A DNA stretch of 64,000 nt from Oscarella lobularis. Taxonomy: Eukaryota > Porifera > Homoscleromorpha > Homosclerophorida > Oscarellidae. The notes beneath the pieces are model-generated. The model did no database searches. It saw nothing but the letters and a program-made list of their open reading frames with translations, and was not told where the DNA came from. The position numbers and the translations under genes are program-made. This document shows, piece by piece, positions 24,056 to 36,180 of this stretch (positions are counted from its first letter, which is position 1; every line of letters begins with the position of its first letter). The stretch spans positions 496,001-560,000 of the forward strand of contig NC_089179.1 of assembly GCF_947507565.1 (NCBI RefSeq), given 5' to 3'.

Positions 24056-26840
24056 TCACTCGCTCAACTCTATGGACTCTTCGTCTCTCTTCCGTATCTG
24101 TTCGATCCACACCTTCGGATCGTCGCCCTGGCGTTCGATGGCCAACTTCTCGCATATCGTTACGAGAACGTCGCGCGGCGCGTACGGCAACCACTTGCGC
24201 AAAAGCGCGACCATCTTCGCGTGATCGTCTCGTATCGTTTCGAGGGTCTCCTCGATGCACTCGACGAGGACTTTGGGATTGAGCTCGGTCAATTCGACGC
24301 GACGCGACCGACGCGTCATTTCGGCTACCTCCGCTATCGCTTTTTCCAAAGTCTCCACGGCTGTTTGCTGCTCCGTGCAATCGGCTTCTCTTTGTCGGAA
24401 TTGATGCTGCAATGCGTTGTAGACGACCGGCGACGGGTTCCGCTCCGCGAATTCATGAAGCTGCTTCAATTCCCGATCGGCGTGTGCACGTTGTAATTGG
24501 GTCGGTTCGCGCAAACTGTCGAGAATGAAACTGGCTTCTTCCGCGTCTTGCTCAGTCTTGATCGAGGCCATGAGGTCGGGAATTCGCTCGATAGTCATAC
24601 CGGCGAAACGACGCTCCAATGCTAGATGCGAGAAAGAATGTATAGGTTATTATTTTCTCGAGGTTTGTCTTACGTGACGTTCCTTCTCTTCTTCCTCGCG
24701 ACTGAGGAGTGGGTATAGCAGCGAGCGTCGGCTTCGTCCCGACCGTGGGTGGAGGAGTAGCCGTCGGAACGGAAATTGACATGGACTCTGAAGTGAGCTT
24801 CGGAGCAGCGGGACCGTCTCTCCTCGTTTGAGAAGCGACGGCTCTGGGTGCGGCAGCCGCTGCCGGAGCAGTTGTCGGCGCGCGAGGAGGCATTCTTGAA
24901 ACGGGCGTAATCGGAGGAGCTGATTTAGGAGCGGCTGCCGCTGCTGCTGCTACAGGAGGTGGTGACGGAGTCACAGTCGCTTTTTCTCGTTGTTGTTGTT
25001 GTTGTTGTTGAACACGGGAAGGTGGAGTTGAGGTCGACGATGACGACGCAGCTGACAGGCGAGAAATCGAAATCGAAGCAGGAGAATCAGATTTACGTTT
25101 GGTTTTAGCCGACGAGCGTTTGGTGTGAGCCGGACTCGATTGTTGCCGTTGTGGCGGCGGCGCGGATGCGCGAGGCTGAGGCGTCGCCTGCGCCTGCTGC
25201 TGAAATCTTCTCAGCGCCGCTTCGCGAGCTTTCGCTCGAGCGTCGCTTTCTCCCGGTCTCGTCCGAAATGACGGCTGAGGTTCAGTGACCGGTTGAGACT
25301 GAGGAACTGACTGTGGCTGCGGTTGAATAACTGGCTGAATTGGCGTCGCAGCCGGCCGCGGCGGCGGAGGCGCAGTCTCGCCCGATCCTTCCCCCGATTC
25401 TTGCCCCTCTGGATAGTCGATTTCGACTTCATCCTTCTCGTCGTCTCTTTCCGCTTGTATTCTCTCCTTTTCCGTTCCGCCGTCGTCCCTCTCTTCTATC
25501 TCTTCTTTTTCTTCGTCAATCGATTCGCGTTCTTCGTCGCCAAATTCGCCTCTCAGTGCCTCCGCCGAAGTGCTATTGTCGTCAGTATATCGATTATCGT
25601 CGAATCTATCCGACACGCCGCTGTCGTCAATAGGATAGGAATCTGATTGCATATCTCCTTGTCCTCTTCCACGATTTCTAAACTCCTGCATTTGAGCTCG
25701 TATTGATTCTCGTTCGGCTTCGAGGCTGCTAGCACTGCCCAGCGGCGGTCCAAACGGCACGCTCTCGTGAGAGAACGACGAGAATTCGATTCTTCGATCG
25801 CTAGCCTCTTTTGGTGCATTGGGACACCGGGGCAGTCCGGAATCGGGTTCCGGTTCGGCAAGCGAGCGAAAATTTTGAAGAAATGCAAGAGACTGCCAAT
25901 GAGAAGCCTGCTGCATTTCGCGAATGTCTTCTGAGCGCAAATTCCCCCCTAGCTGTGTCAGAAAGTGCTTTTTCAGAAGTTCAAAAGATCGTTTGTACTT
26001 CTCCGAAAGGCGATCTAAGGGAATCTCCAAGTGAACGAATCTCTCGGCGTCTTCTCGTTTCACTTGTCCGCCAGACGATGTAACCATCAAAATCATCTTT
26101 GTGAGATGCATGTAATAGAATAGGCTGCTGCAAGGATTAGGACATTCCCGTTTGATGTCGGTCAGGAGTTCATTGGCAAAATGAAGCATCTGATTTGTTA
26201 GATTTGCTCGACTGCTCAGCGTTCTGCTGACAATTTTCACAACCTCTTCCTTCAGATCATTCCAAAGGCGAAAAGGCTGCGATAGGGGCTTCATAACGCC
26301 AAGCGTGCGCGTTGCCGTTTCAATGGCGTCAATACTGATGCGAACCTGTTCCACTAAAGCCTCTGGCACCATTTGGCTGCTCATTTGGGTCGACAGGAGA
26401 AAAAAACGCATGAAGAAATGATAAGACAGGTGAGCAGAAACGGTAATAGGATCGCCTGGATTAATTAAGAAAATCGAATCTACTACACGTAGTCTCTCAC
26501 CTTCACGTACCTGATTCCACCGATTCAGATGCTTTGTAGGCTTGAGTGACTGATTCCATTGCTGGCGTTGCTGCTGCTGCCATGACGGGTGCAGGTGCTG
26601 AAGATTCTTCATGAGTGGTCTCTTGCATGGTCGATTGCTGAATAGCGGCGTCTTGAAGAACATCAAATAGCACTGCTAAACCGTCCGTGGGTGCAGAGGG
26701 ATTGAAGATAAGACAGCCATCATCCTGAGAAAAATCCTTAAATAAAATTCTCAAAATTACACTTTTTTTATTGCCTCTTCGAATCCAACGAGATAGAAGA
26801 GAATTTTCACGTCTTCAGACTTGGCGTGTTCAGAGAGCAT
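24056..26840 (-). CDS. Unidentified protein with helical N-terminus and long low-complexity linker
   Basis: The start is at 26840 (MLSEHAKSEDVKILFYLVGF). A probable 38-bp intron (GTGTAA...CTCAG) precedes DDGCLIFNPSAPTDGLAVLF. The next large exon encodes a helical region (about residues 95-300; for example LSYHFFMRFFLLSTQM and LTNQMLHFANELLTDIKREC), then about 350 residues rich in Glu/Asp, Pro, Gln, Ser and Ala, including a poly-Gln tract. The last exon (24056 to about 24620) is a coiled coil reading PDLMASIKTEQDAEEASFIL and so on, ending ELSE. I recognise no family. It may be a nuclear or scaffold protein. The long frame in this region starts before a splice site, so its apparent start at 26666 is not used. 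Confidence 0.5.
24988..25010. repeat. (GTT)n tract encoding poly-Gln on the minus strand
   Basis: About seven tandem GTT units on the + strand, read as CAA codons in the low-complexity linker of the minus-strand gene. A plausible length-variable site. Confidence 0.8.
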
Positions 26841-27264
26841 GTCTTAGAACACGCACATTTCCAAACAACCCGGAAAAGCGATTTTTCGTTACCTAACGGG
26901 ACTCGGCGACGATCGGAATTATAAAAGGCCGATTGTACGATCTCCAGTAATTCGACGGATAGGGAATTCGATGCATCGTCGCCGAACTGGCGCCGTATAT
27001 TCTCCTACGCGTGGAGAAAAGACAAAGAGGCGCGAAGGTTATTCTAAAACTAGATACGTGTGCGACTTTTGTTTCAGCTTACCATGACGGCGGATACATT
27101 GTTACGAATGTCGCTCGGATCCATGAAGACGTTGCTTTCAAGTTAAAAATCTTGCGGCACTGCTTTTTGACTAGAAACGACGAACGCCTTTCACTGTACG
27201 AGAACAGAGAACACGCACACGCAACAGGGTCTCGGGGCTTTTCCCAACTCTAACGCGCGTTAAA
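26841..27264. promoter_or_regulatory. Divergent promoter region, unknown gene / MRPS23
   Basis: A 424-bp spacer between two divergent start codons. A 5' non-coding exon of either gene may be present. I see no TATA element or convincing coding exon. Confidence 0.4.
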
Positions 27265-27841
27265 ATGGCGTCGAGGTTGTGGAAACAAGGCTCGCTTGTG
27301 ACTAGAGTGCGAAATCTTCTCAAAGCGGGTGTCCTCAAGGAGCGTCCCTTATGGCTAGATGTTGTAGAAGCATTTCCTCCTATCGTATCGCCCCAGTTCA
27401 ACCGTCGTCCAGAAAAAGGCACTCCTCCTCGAATTGAATATCCAGAGGATCATCTTATAGAGTGAGAACGAATGATTTAACAACTAGAGGATTTAATCTC
27501 TTTTTACCAAGACGTTTCTATGAAATTTACGGGGCTTCAGAGACAGCTAATTTGTTGGAAAGAGAGGACTTGAGCTCTTCGCTATGCACTCAGTAATACG
27601 ACATACTACTATCATTTTATGAGTAAAGATCTTTTTATGCAGGTTTGTATCTCGTCAGCTTGAGTTGATGGAGGGCGGCTTGGTAGAGGATCAGGCATTT
27701 AGAGCCACTGCTGATGAATTTCAGAAAAGAGGCATAAAGTTGAAAAAAGAACGAGAGAGGCGCGTTATTGAAGAGAGGAAAGACTCGGAGTCTCCCCTGC
27801 AAAATATTCTTACGTATTTTAAAGATCAGGATAATAAATAA
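27265..27841 (+). CDS. MRPS23: Mitochondrial small ribosomal subunit protein mS23
   Basis: Three exons (27265-27461, 27512-27592, 27643-27841) give 158 residues with all phases consistent. MASRLWKQGSLVTRVRNLLK then AGVLKERPLWLDVVEAFPPI matches the MRPS23 N-terminus, followed by RFYEIYGASE and FVSRQLELMEGGLVEDQAF. It is a structural protein of the mitochondrial 28S/37S ribosomal subunit, encoded in the nucleus and imported. The introns are 50 bp each. Its stop is 82 bp from the stop of convergent HFM1, and an AATAAA overlaps the stop codon region (about 27834-27842). Confidence 0.9.
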
Positions 27842-27923
27842 AGTAATGTGTAACGCAAAGTGAAGAGAGGGGCGGGCTTAGTCGACATGATAACCAGACA
27901 TCTGGCCTTCACTAGAGCCATAT

Positions 27924-30900
27924 TCAGAATATGCCGTCAAAAAGGGAATCAAACATATCCTGCTGCTGCGTCGTCTCCTTCTGCTGACTGTGGATAAGAC
28001 CATAGTGTAAATACTAACGTAAAACGATATAAGGATTTTTTAACTGTGATGCGCCGGCGAAAAATTGAGATTTGCTCTGCTGATCGCTCGCGGTAAACTG
28101 CTTGTCTTCCGCTTGAAAGGACGTGCACTGAGTAGGTCAAAATTAGGATTCACGCGTACCATTTTGCACCAACTTGCCTGGGTTTGAATTGAAGGTTCGC
28201 TAGAGGTGATAGGTTTTTTTCCTGAGTCGATAGGGGCAGCCACTTTTTCTGAGTGCGAGTGAATAGGAAGATGGTCGTGCTGGAACCGACTGAAAGAGGC
28301 AGTATTGTCGTTTGAAGCAGACGGACGTTCAGGCGATGGACAATGCATTGTCAGGAGAACTTCATCGTCGATGTCGGAAAACGCCGCGTCTGTGCACGGG
28401 TTTGTTTTTGCCTCGTTGACTGTTGACCGCGGCGTGTACGAAAAGCAAGACAAGTCGCGGGGTTCTGACGCTTTCTGCGAAAATAGTTTCGATTATTGCC
28501 AACGGTCCACCTCCAGTTACTTTGACTCTTTTGGCTGACTGTGATGACGTGATCTTCCTTTTCATTTTCAGCTCTGAGAGATGTTCCATTTCTAATGTCA
28601 ATATTTAGCTTTTGAGGAAGCTCATTAATTAAAATGGTCACTGTACGAGCCTTTTGGAGCAACCTTCTTGCTTTTCTGCTTCTGTTAATACATATAATTA
28701 AGTCATAGTCTTATGACGCTCGTCTTGCCTCATTTCCTGACGACAAGGACAGGCTTCTTGGTCTTTTTAGTCCTGATTTGCAGCATTCGTGGCTGCAAGT
28801 ACGTAAGTCAAGAAAGCACAAAAATTCCTAGATAAGACGAGCTCCTCAAGAAAAAGATATGAAATCTTGTCCTGGCATCGATGGGCACATGGCTGTCTTG
28901 AAACCGAAAGAGGTGCTGTACGTTTTTGCACTATTTGAATAAAAAGATGATCAGTTACTGTATTTTATATCAGGCCCGGTTGTTGTTACATCCAGAATGA
29001 GATTGCGGGTTTGGGGCACGATCAGAAGAAACTTTCATCCTGAGCTGAGACACAATAATCTACCCTGTGACCTCACGCAGCAATCTTGCTTGAATACTTA
29101 CCGCTTCGTGCGTAGCTGGCAGCCTTGATTCTTTTCTGTAGCCTACATAGCGAGGAGTAAAGAGCAAATGAGCGTCCAAACCCACTATATAGACAACGTT
29201 TCGCGACGGCCATTTGTACTCTTTTCAGCATACCGTAACTCTCGTTTATGAAATGAAGCTCAATTTCGTCTTGTCTTAAGCTACGGCGAATATCTATTTT
29301 TCTCATCCATTCACCAGTTCTGAGAAGGAGACTATCTCTGCAAAGACATTAGCGGGGTACTGTATAATAGGAAGGAGAGCAGAAGTAACCTTATTTTCTG
29401 CTTCAAAATGAGTTTGTTGTCCATATCACCAACGAGAACGATGCTAAACGTGTTGGGAGGCTTAGACAATCCTCTGAGAGTTTCCAGATTCGCCAGTTTG
29501 ACTTTGATGTAAAGCTCAGCCGTGTCAGCACTGTACTTGGGAACCTAACGAGAAAACGGCAAGCAGGAGTTTAAATATGCCAAACTGCTACAACAGTACG
29601 TTAATTAACCTGTTCAACGTCGAGTAGATACTTGGGCAATGAAGAAACTGCGTCGTGGATCTAAACAATACATGACCAAGAACAACAGACTTTATTTCCT
29701 TTACCTGCCGTCCAAACGGGGGATTGCGATTCACAATCTAAAAAGGACATCGTGATTTAATTGATAGAGGACATGGTGCTCACTACCATTTCAATGTCCC
29801 TCGGTTTTCTTTCTAGAATTTTTTCGAATGACGTGAGTCCCGCTTTGACCATGTTACTCGAAAGAGCAACGCCTAGAAAAAAACGTCACTAGTTTAGAAA
29901 TAATTATTTACTGATGTTGGTTACCAATTCGGTCTAGTTGTCGAGCCACGTGTTCAGAGTTTTCCCACAATCTAAAAGAGTTCCAACATCTCAGGTGCTC
30001 CCTCAACCTTTTAGACACTCACTTGGATTTAATGCACTTGGCCAAGACAGTAGCCTCAATTGCTACTCTAAACCCACTTTGCCTTTGAAAAAGAAATTCT
30101 GCCAATGCTGAAACACGTCTGATATAATGATGTGACAAAAAGTTCTTTGTCTTCAGTAACCTCTTGAAATTCGGCTTGCACAAGGAAAAATTTTCTAAAT
30201 CGTGATCGTCATATTAGAAGACAGGCGAAACGGAGACATACGGCAACGTCTTGTGACAGACCAAAGTCTGTTATGGGCAGACAACCGAGCGTAGCCTGCA
30301 TGAGACTAAGAAAGACGAGCTTTGAATTTCAAACACTATTATTTGAGGAGACGCACCAATTAACTTTCATACTTGACGTTTTAACTTTTTCCCTGAATGG
30401 GTACCTGGCAAATAGCCACGCAGTTTACGGGGAGGAAAGATGCAAGAATACTACCAAACAAACCTAATGTTTGGACCCGCTTTGCTATTGCTCAAAGCAT
30501 TCAAAAATCCTTTTTCTGTCACTCGTAAGTGGACGTCTTCAAATTCTTTGCAAGTCGATATTGTAGCAATCTAGTGACAAAACAGAATCAAACCAGCAGC
30601 CAAAGGTTTCAGCAGCTGCACCGTACGAGATCGCGAATGCTCTCCCGACCAGTCAGTAACGTGAACTTCTGCATTGTATCAAAAGCAATGCAGTATCGAG
30701 CCATCAAGGTGCCAGCATCTAAAATTCATTCAGTTTCAAAACGCGTTTTCTCTACAGTGCCGGCACCTGTGGGTTTCAAGTCAAAGGCGTCAGTCATACT
30801 GATAAGATTAATGTCTTGGAGAGATTTCAATGCCTCAAGACAGAGATCTAAAGAAATTCTGACATAGGATATATCACAGCGTTCCCTAGTTACTCTGCAG

Positions 30901-33686
30901 CTTTTCTTCGAGTTCGTCTTTTGAGAGCTCTTGACGAAGCCCTAAAAACTTGAAAGATGACTGTAAGCAGTCCTTCAACGCGCGTTCTCGACTTGCCATA
31001 GTGGCGAGGGTTCTTCTGCACTCGTATAAATAGAAAAGTCGATTTGATCCATTCGAGTGCTATTGAAACGTCAGTAATTGTACGAAGCACTATCTCGGCA
31101 TTCAGATGCTCTATTAGGTGCTTGTGAAGACTGGAAGATGAATAATAATGATAGAAAAAAAAAGCATTGGGATTGATCAGTTACCTGCTTTCAACTGTCT
31201 GCGTCCCGTCAACCAGGCCCTCATATTTTTCCTAAAAAAACAAAAGAAACAATGCAATCTGAATTGCCACATTTAAGATAAAGTTCACTTTTGCCGCTTT
31301 CGTCGTCATTATTACCGCTGTTGCAGAATCGTCAAACTAAATTATTTCATTCTAAGAGAAATGCCTCTTTACTGTACGCATCTATACTTGAGGCCGTCCC
31401 GCTCTGCCAATCATCTGCAGGATTTGTGTGATAGAGTACTCGACGCACATGCCTGCCATGTAGTAATACGTTGACTTGATCACCACCAAATGAGCAGGAA
31501 GATTGACCTAAAAGCGACAGGCAAGAATAGGAAATCCCTGCAAAATGAAACGAGGTGCATACTCCCATAGCAAGTGTCGAAGTCGCAACTAGATAGAACT
31601 CAGAATTGAGAGACAATACGTAGATTCCTTTATATTGTATACCAAGAACGGGTAATTCGCCTCGAGCAAATAAATCTTCAACCAATTTTCTGTCTGCCTG
31701 TTCGAGTCCAGCGTGATGATAGCCTACGCCTTTCCAAATCATTTCTACTCATCAGAATTAAAAGGTAGAGCGTTTCAAGAAAAAGAGAAACATACCCTTC
31801 AGTTTGGCATCTCGAACAGTGTTTGCACTCTGAAGGAGACTATACCGTACCAAGAGATCCCTGATTTAATTAAATCGAAAGTATTCTAAAATTACTGCTG
31901 ACCGCGTTCTTTGTTGAGGCGACATTATTAATCGTGCGTCTTTTACGAGGACGGCTGCTGCTTGTTGAGTTCCCTTTCTAGTGCCGCAAAACTAGGAAAA
32001 ACACGTAATTATCAGTTGCTACTTGATTGATTTATCGAATACCACTAATGTTGGCTTGTGTTCGCTGTACTGCTGTATCACTGAGGCAAGCTTGTAATCC
32101 AATGATATGTCAAATTTATAGTTGGTCGACGTCTGGTTATAGCCGAGTACAACTTTTCTCAATTTCACCGGCCGATGCTCCTCGCCAATGCTAATAAAAA
32201 TAACAGGGCAATGGTTTTAGCAGAGCAAGTCCTACGCATGACAGACGGCTTCACAACCGGGACTGCTTAGCCATTCAGCCACCTAAAGATGAATAGAAAT
32301 TTTTTTCATCATGCAACCGTGTAATTTACGTCTGCTCCATTAGGAAATGTCGCCGAGACGGCTAAGAATCTGAGCTTGGTGGACATTGTGCTGTCTTGTC
32401 TTCCTCCAGAACTTGCTGCTGGCATCGATGCCTGCACCGTTTTCATGCGACTAATAACGGCTTCCATCGTTGGACCCCGGCAACTGTCGTTGAGTAAATG
32501 AATCTAAAAGAACAAAAAAGGAAACGTACATATTATCCAGCCTACTAATTAATTTGCTAACTTCGTCAACGAGAAAAAGACGGATCATGTGAACGAGGGC
32601 TCTGTTGTCTTTCCATCGTCTCGTCATGCTGTCCCACTTTTCCTATATAAAATTGCTTAGACACGCGGTGCTGGAATAGACGTAAACCTCACCGGTGTTG
32701 TCATAATGATGTTGACGTTTTGGAGATCGTAAAAATCTTCAATTTCGCTGTCGCCAGTCAATTCTCGACACGTGAGTCCTAATGGAGTGAACTTTTGATC
32801 CCAGTCAGTGTAACGTTCACTGCACAGAGCCTTCACAGGAGCCACTGAGGTAAAAGACTCAATTGCCTTGGAATGTTTGAAACGCATTATCTAATCCTAC
32901 TATAGATGACTTTGAAATTAAGTGAGGAATCCTGCTTGCTGTTGGCAAGCAGGCGAACAATCGCTAATTCAAAAATTGCCGTTTTTCCGGAACCAGTCGG
33001 AGCGGATACAATAAGGCCCTTATCAGTATAAAGAACCTAAGACAAAAGCTACAGATTATGACCACACAACCCAGCCTTGACTCTCACGTCGTCAAGAACT
33101 TTCGATTGGACATAATTGAAGTGAGTATAAGCGTTGAACACCGATCGGTATTTGACAGCTAGAAAATAGAATAGATAGAAAAAAAGAGCAATTGGGAAAA
33201 TGAAATACGTATTTCTGCGATGGGACGAAAACCAGGCGAGACAGAAGACTCACAAACTACAAAGAAATTTAAAAGTACCAAAGAAACAAAGAGAAGGAGG
33301 GCTGTACCAGAGGAAGAGGCTGCGGCCAATGGCACACTCCACGTGGTTTCTCGAGAGGAAGACGGTACCAATTGGTCCAGTCTTGGTCGACTAAAGTGGC
33401 TTTCTGACAGGGCTAGAAAAACATTGATTATTTGGGTGTTAACATATTTTTTCGACGTATACAGGAGGGAAGGGTCGATGGGAGTTGACTCAAAGCGAGA
33501 GAGTCAACTGATGGAGGACGAGGAAGTTCGACGTAATTGCTGAAAAAGATTTTAGCGGAGTGGTGAGTGAAATTTTTATTCGCTCGAGGAGATTTTCGTC
33601 GGAGACCTTTTGGAGGCTTCCAGTGCAAAATCGTCTTCATCTTCGGTTCCAAAAAGAGAGGCAAGCGAAGATGGAGACGGTTCCAT
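27924..33686 (-). CDS. HFM1: Meiotic DNA helicase HFM1/MER3
   Basis: About 30 small exons. Motifs in order: N-terminus [39 protein letters not shown]; Walker [26 protein letters not shown]; a DEIH box with [106 protein letters not shown]; a Sec63-type helical region; a C4-type zinc motif including [11 protein letters not shown]; and a C-terminus [11 protein letters not shown]. The order and wording match HFM1 (MER3), the Ski2-like helicase that promotes crossovers in meiosis. Human has DEVH; here the splice join gives DEIH. Expected in the germ-cell nucleus. It diverges from POLH with 273 bp between starts. Confidence 0.9.
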
Positions 33687-33959
33687 TGAGTCTCGGCGAG
33701 AGTAGCTGACTGAAAGCCGGATTTTCCCGGGTCACGTGATCTGCCATTGAAATGACGATAAGAGAGGCCTGGAGAAAGTTATTTAACGCGTTCTGATAAA
33801 GAGATTGGTCATAAAAGACGGAAAAATAGGTTCAAATTATTTTTCTTACGTGAAAAAAAGAGAAATGACGATTTATCCGGGGGTCACAGCTCCGCCAGCG
33901 CGCGTTGACGCCTCGCGCATGATCTCGCCAGGGTGATCTCGCTTTAGCGTTTCTTGACC
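33687..33959. promoter_or_regulatory. Divergent promoter shared by HFM1 and POLH
   Basis: 273 bp between a meiotic recombination helicase and a translesion polymerase transcribed away from each other. The segment has GTCACGTGAT at about 33732. No TATA box is obvious. Confidence 0.5.
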
Positions 33960-36146
33960 ATGAATCGCGTCGTCGCTCTAATCGACATGGACTGCTTTTA
34001 CGTGCAAGTGGAAAGGCGACTAAATCCGTCTCTAAACGGCAAACCGTGCGCCGTAGTCCAATACAATGCGTATCGAGGCGGAAGGTAGGCGCAGAAACGC
34101 GCTTAGAGCGTGATTATTCGACACTCCTACCACTTCCAGCATCATAGCCGTCGATTACGAAGCGCGAAAGTTCGGCGTAAAGCGTCGACTGGGCCTCAAA
34201 GTCGACGAGGCGAGAAAACAATGTCCGACGCTCGAAATCGTACGCGTCATCGAGAAACGCGGCAAAGCCGACCTAACGAAATACCGGAAGGCGAGCGCCG
34301 AAGTCATGCACGTTCTCTCGCGCTTCGGCGGTCGCATGGAACGGGCGAGCATCGACGAGGCTTATATCGAATTGACGGAAACGGTCGACGAAAAGATGAA
34401 AGAGATGGACGGGACGTTGCCGGTTGATCAGTTGACCAATACCCACGTGGTCGGCTGGGACGTTGGGGAGAAAGTGGAGGGCGATGATAAAGCCGTCGGA
34501 GTGCTGGGATGGATTGAGGATGGGTTGTTGGCGGCGAATCGTCGATTGGCTGTTGGGGCTTGTCTTGTGGAGGAAATGCGAAGGGAGTTGTTTCGAGAGA
34601 CTGGATTTGCTTGTTCCGCGGGAATTTCACATAACAAGGTGCAGTGAACATCTATGAGTAATGTATTTGAACCGCAATGATTCACAGTGAGCATGTATGG
34701 TGACATTATTGAACCCCGGTGTTTCACTGTGAACAACATTAGCCAATAGTCTATGATTCATTTATTTATCAATCCTTCTTTATAGGTTTTATCCAAATTG
34801 GCTTGTGGGCTGCACAAACCTAATCAGCAGACTGTTTGCCCAATGGAGAGCGTTCCGGACTTGTTTCGAACGCTACCGTTTAGGAAAATGTAAGGTGCAG
34901 AATTGATCTTGGTGAGATATTGGATTGGTTTGGTTGTACTGTAGAAGGAATTTGGGTGGTAAGTTGGGTTATTCTGTCGAAGAGCAATTGGGCATCAGCT
35001 GCGTGGGGGAATTGTGCGCATTTGAAGCGTCCAAGCTTCGCGAATTATTTGGAGATAAGAATGGGTAATTAAGAATAGGACCGCCTTTACAATTCACTTT
35101 GCACTCTCTTTCTCTTTTAGATTTTGGCTCTACAACGTCTGCCGTGGTCTAGACAACGAGCCTGTTCGGCCTCGACAGCTTCCAAAGTCAATAGGATGCA
35201 GTAAAAATTTTCCGGGTCCGACAAAACTAGTATCACATGAGCAGGTACGTTATTGACTCTTTTTTGTTCTGAAATATCTCTTCAATTGCTCTGCAGGTAA
35301 AGTATTGGCTTCTTGTTTTTGCTGAGGAGATTTGCGAGCGTCTTGACGAGGACCAAGCAGAAGTAAAAAAATCCACAAGAACAATACAGCGATTTTAGTA
35401 ATCAAAGTGTATCTTTCGTAGAATAATAGAATCGCTAAACGTCTGACGGTCAATTGTAGTCCCGACGGCAGACGGTCTTTCTCCCGAGCCTGCCCTTTGA
35501 CTCACTACGACGCATCGCGACTCGCAGACGACGCATTAGCAGCACTGGTAAAAGGAAAAGACTCGCGCAGCGTTCTTGACGACATCAAACCGTCACGAAG
35601 TCGAGGGCCAACGCCGTGGTAATAGTAGTATTTTCTATTGGGGCCGCTTTGAAGGCTTTCTTTAGGGCGCCGAGCTTGGTATGTCTCGGCATGGCAGCCG
35701 CTCAGTTTGAAGATATTCCATCTAATGCTGCAAGTCGTATTGATCGTTTTCTGAGTGCCGATGTTAATCCGAGCGAGAGCCGTCCTCTGTCATCGACTAC
35801 GTTGCCGTCGCCTCGCAAGCGGGGAACGACAACGCCGAACGTTTCTATTGGGAAATTCTTTCGGAAGACGGAAAAAGGTTTGGGGGAGAAAGAGGGGGAA
35901 GAAGGGGGACGCGATCGAATTGCGTGCCAAGAGTGTGGGAAACTAATTGATCATGAAGCCGAACAGGAGCACAAGGACTATCACTTTGCCCTTCAATTGC
36001 AAAAAGAGGCTCGATCAGCAGAAACTTCGAAACAAACGCCGGAAATCCGTCGAAAAACTCCGCGACAAAAGACGAAGAAACAGACATCGGCATTGACCGC
36101 AATCACGAAATTTTTTACCAAAAGACACAAAGACGAACCAGCGTAG
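33960..36146 (+). CDS. POLH: DNA polymerase eta (Y-family translesion polymerase)
   Basis: The start VVALIDMDCFYVQVERRLNP and RASIDEAYIEL give the catalytic carboxylates of a Y-family polymerase; GKPCAVVQYN, GISHNKVLSKLACGLHKPNQ, LGGKLGYSVEEQLGI and RQLPKSIGCSKNFPG are eta-specific rather than iota or kappa. A UBZ zinc finger follows (CQECGK...EHKDYHFALQLQKE, about 35928-36010). PCNA-binding (PIP-like) motifs appear twice, VSIGKFFRK and LTAITKFFTK, the second close to the C-terminus. The enzyme bypasses UV dimers in the nucleus. Introns are small; the exon joins at 34638/34788 and about 35619/35667 keep frame. The protein is shorter than human POLH. It ends 34 bp from the convergent GALC stop. 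Confidence 0.93.
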
Positions 36147-36180
36147 AGGCAAGAAAATTTTCATATACGTACACGCATGC

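Noticed and set aside
24552-26666. Independent 704-residue protein starting at 26666
   Set aside because: The first residues lie in an intron-exon boundary region; the true start is in an upstream exon at 26840.
34640-34740. Repeated TTCACTGTGAA-like words in a POLH intron as a mobile element
   Set aside because: Only short imperfect copies, with no terminal repeats or target duplication.
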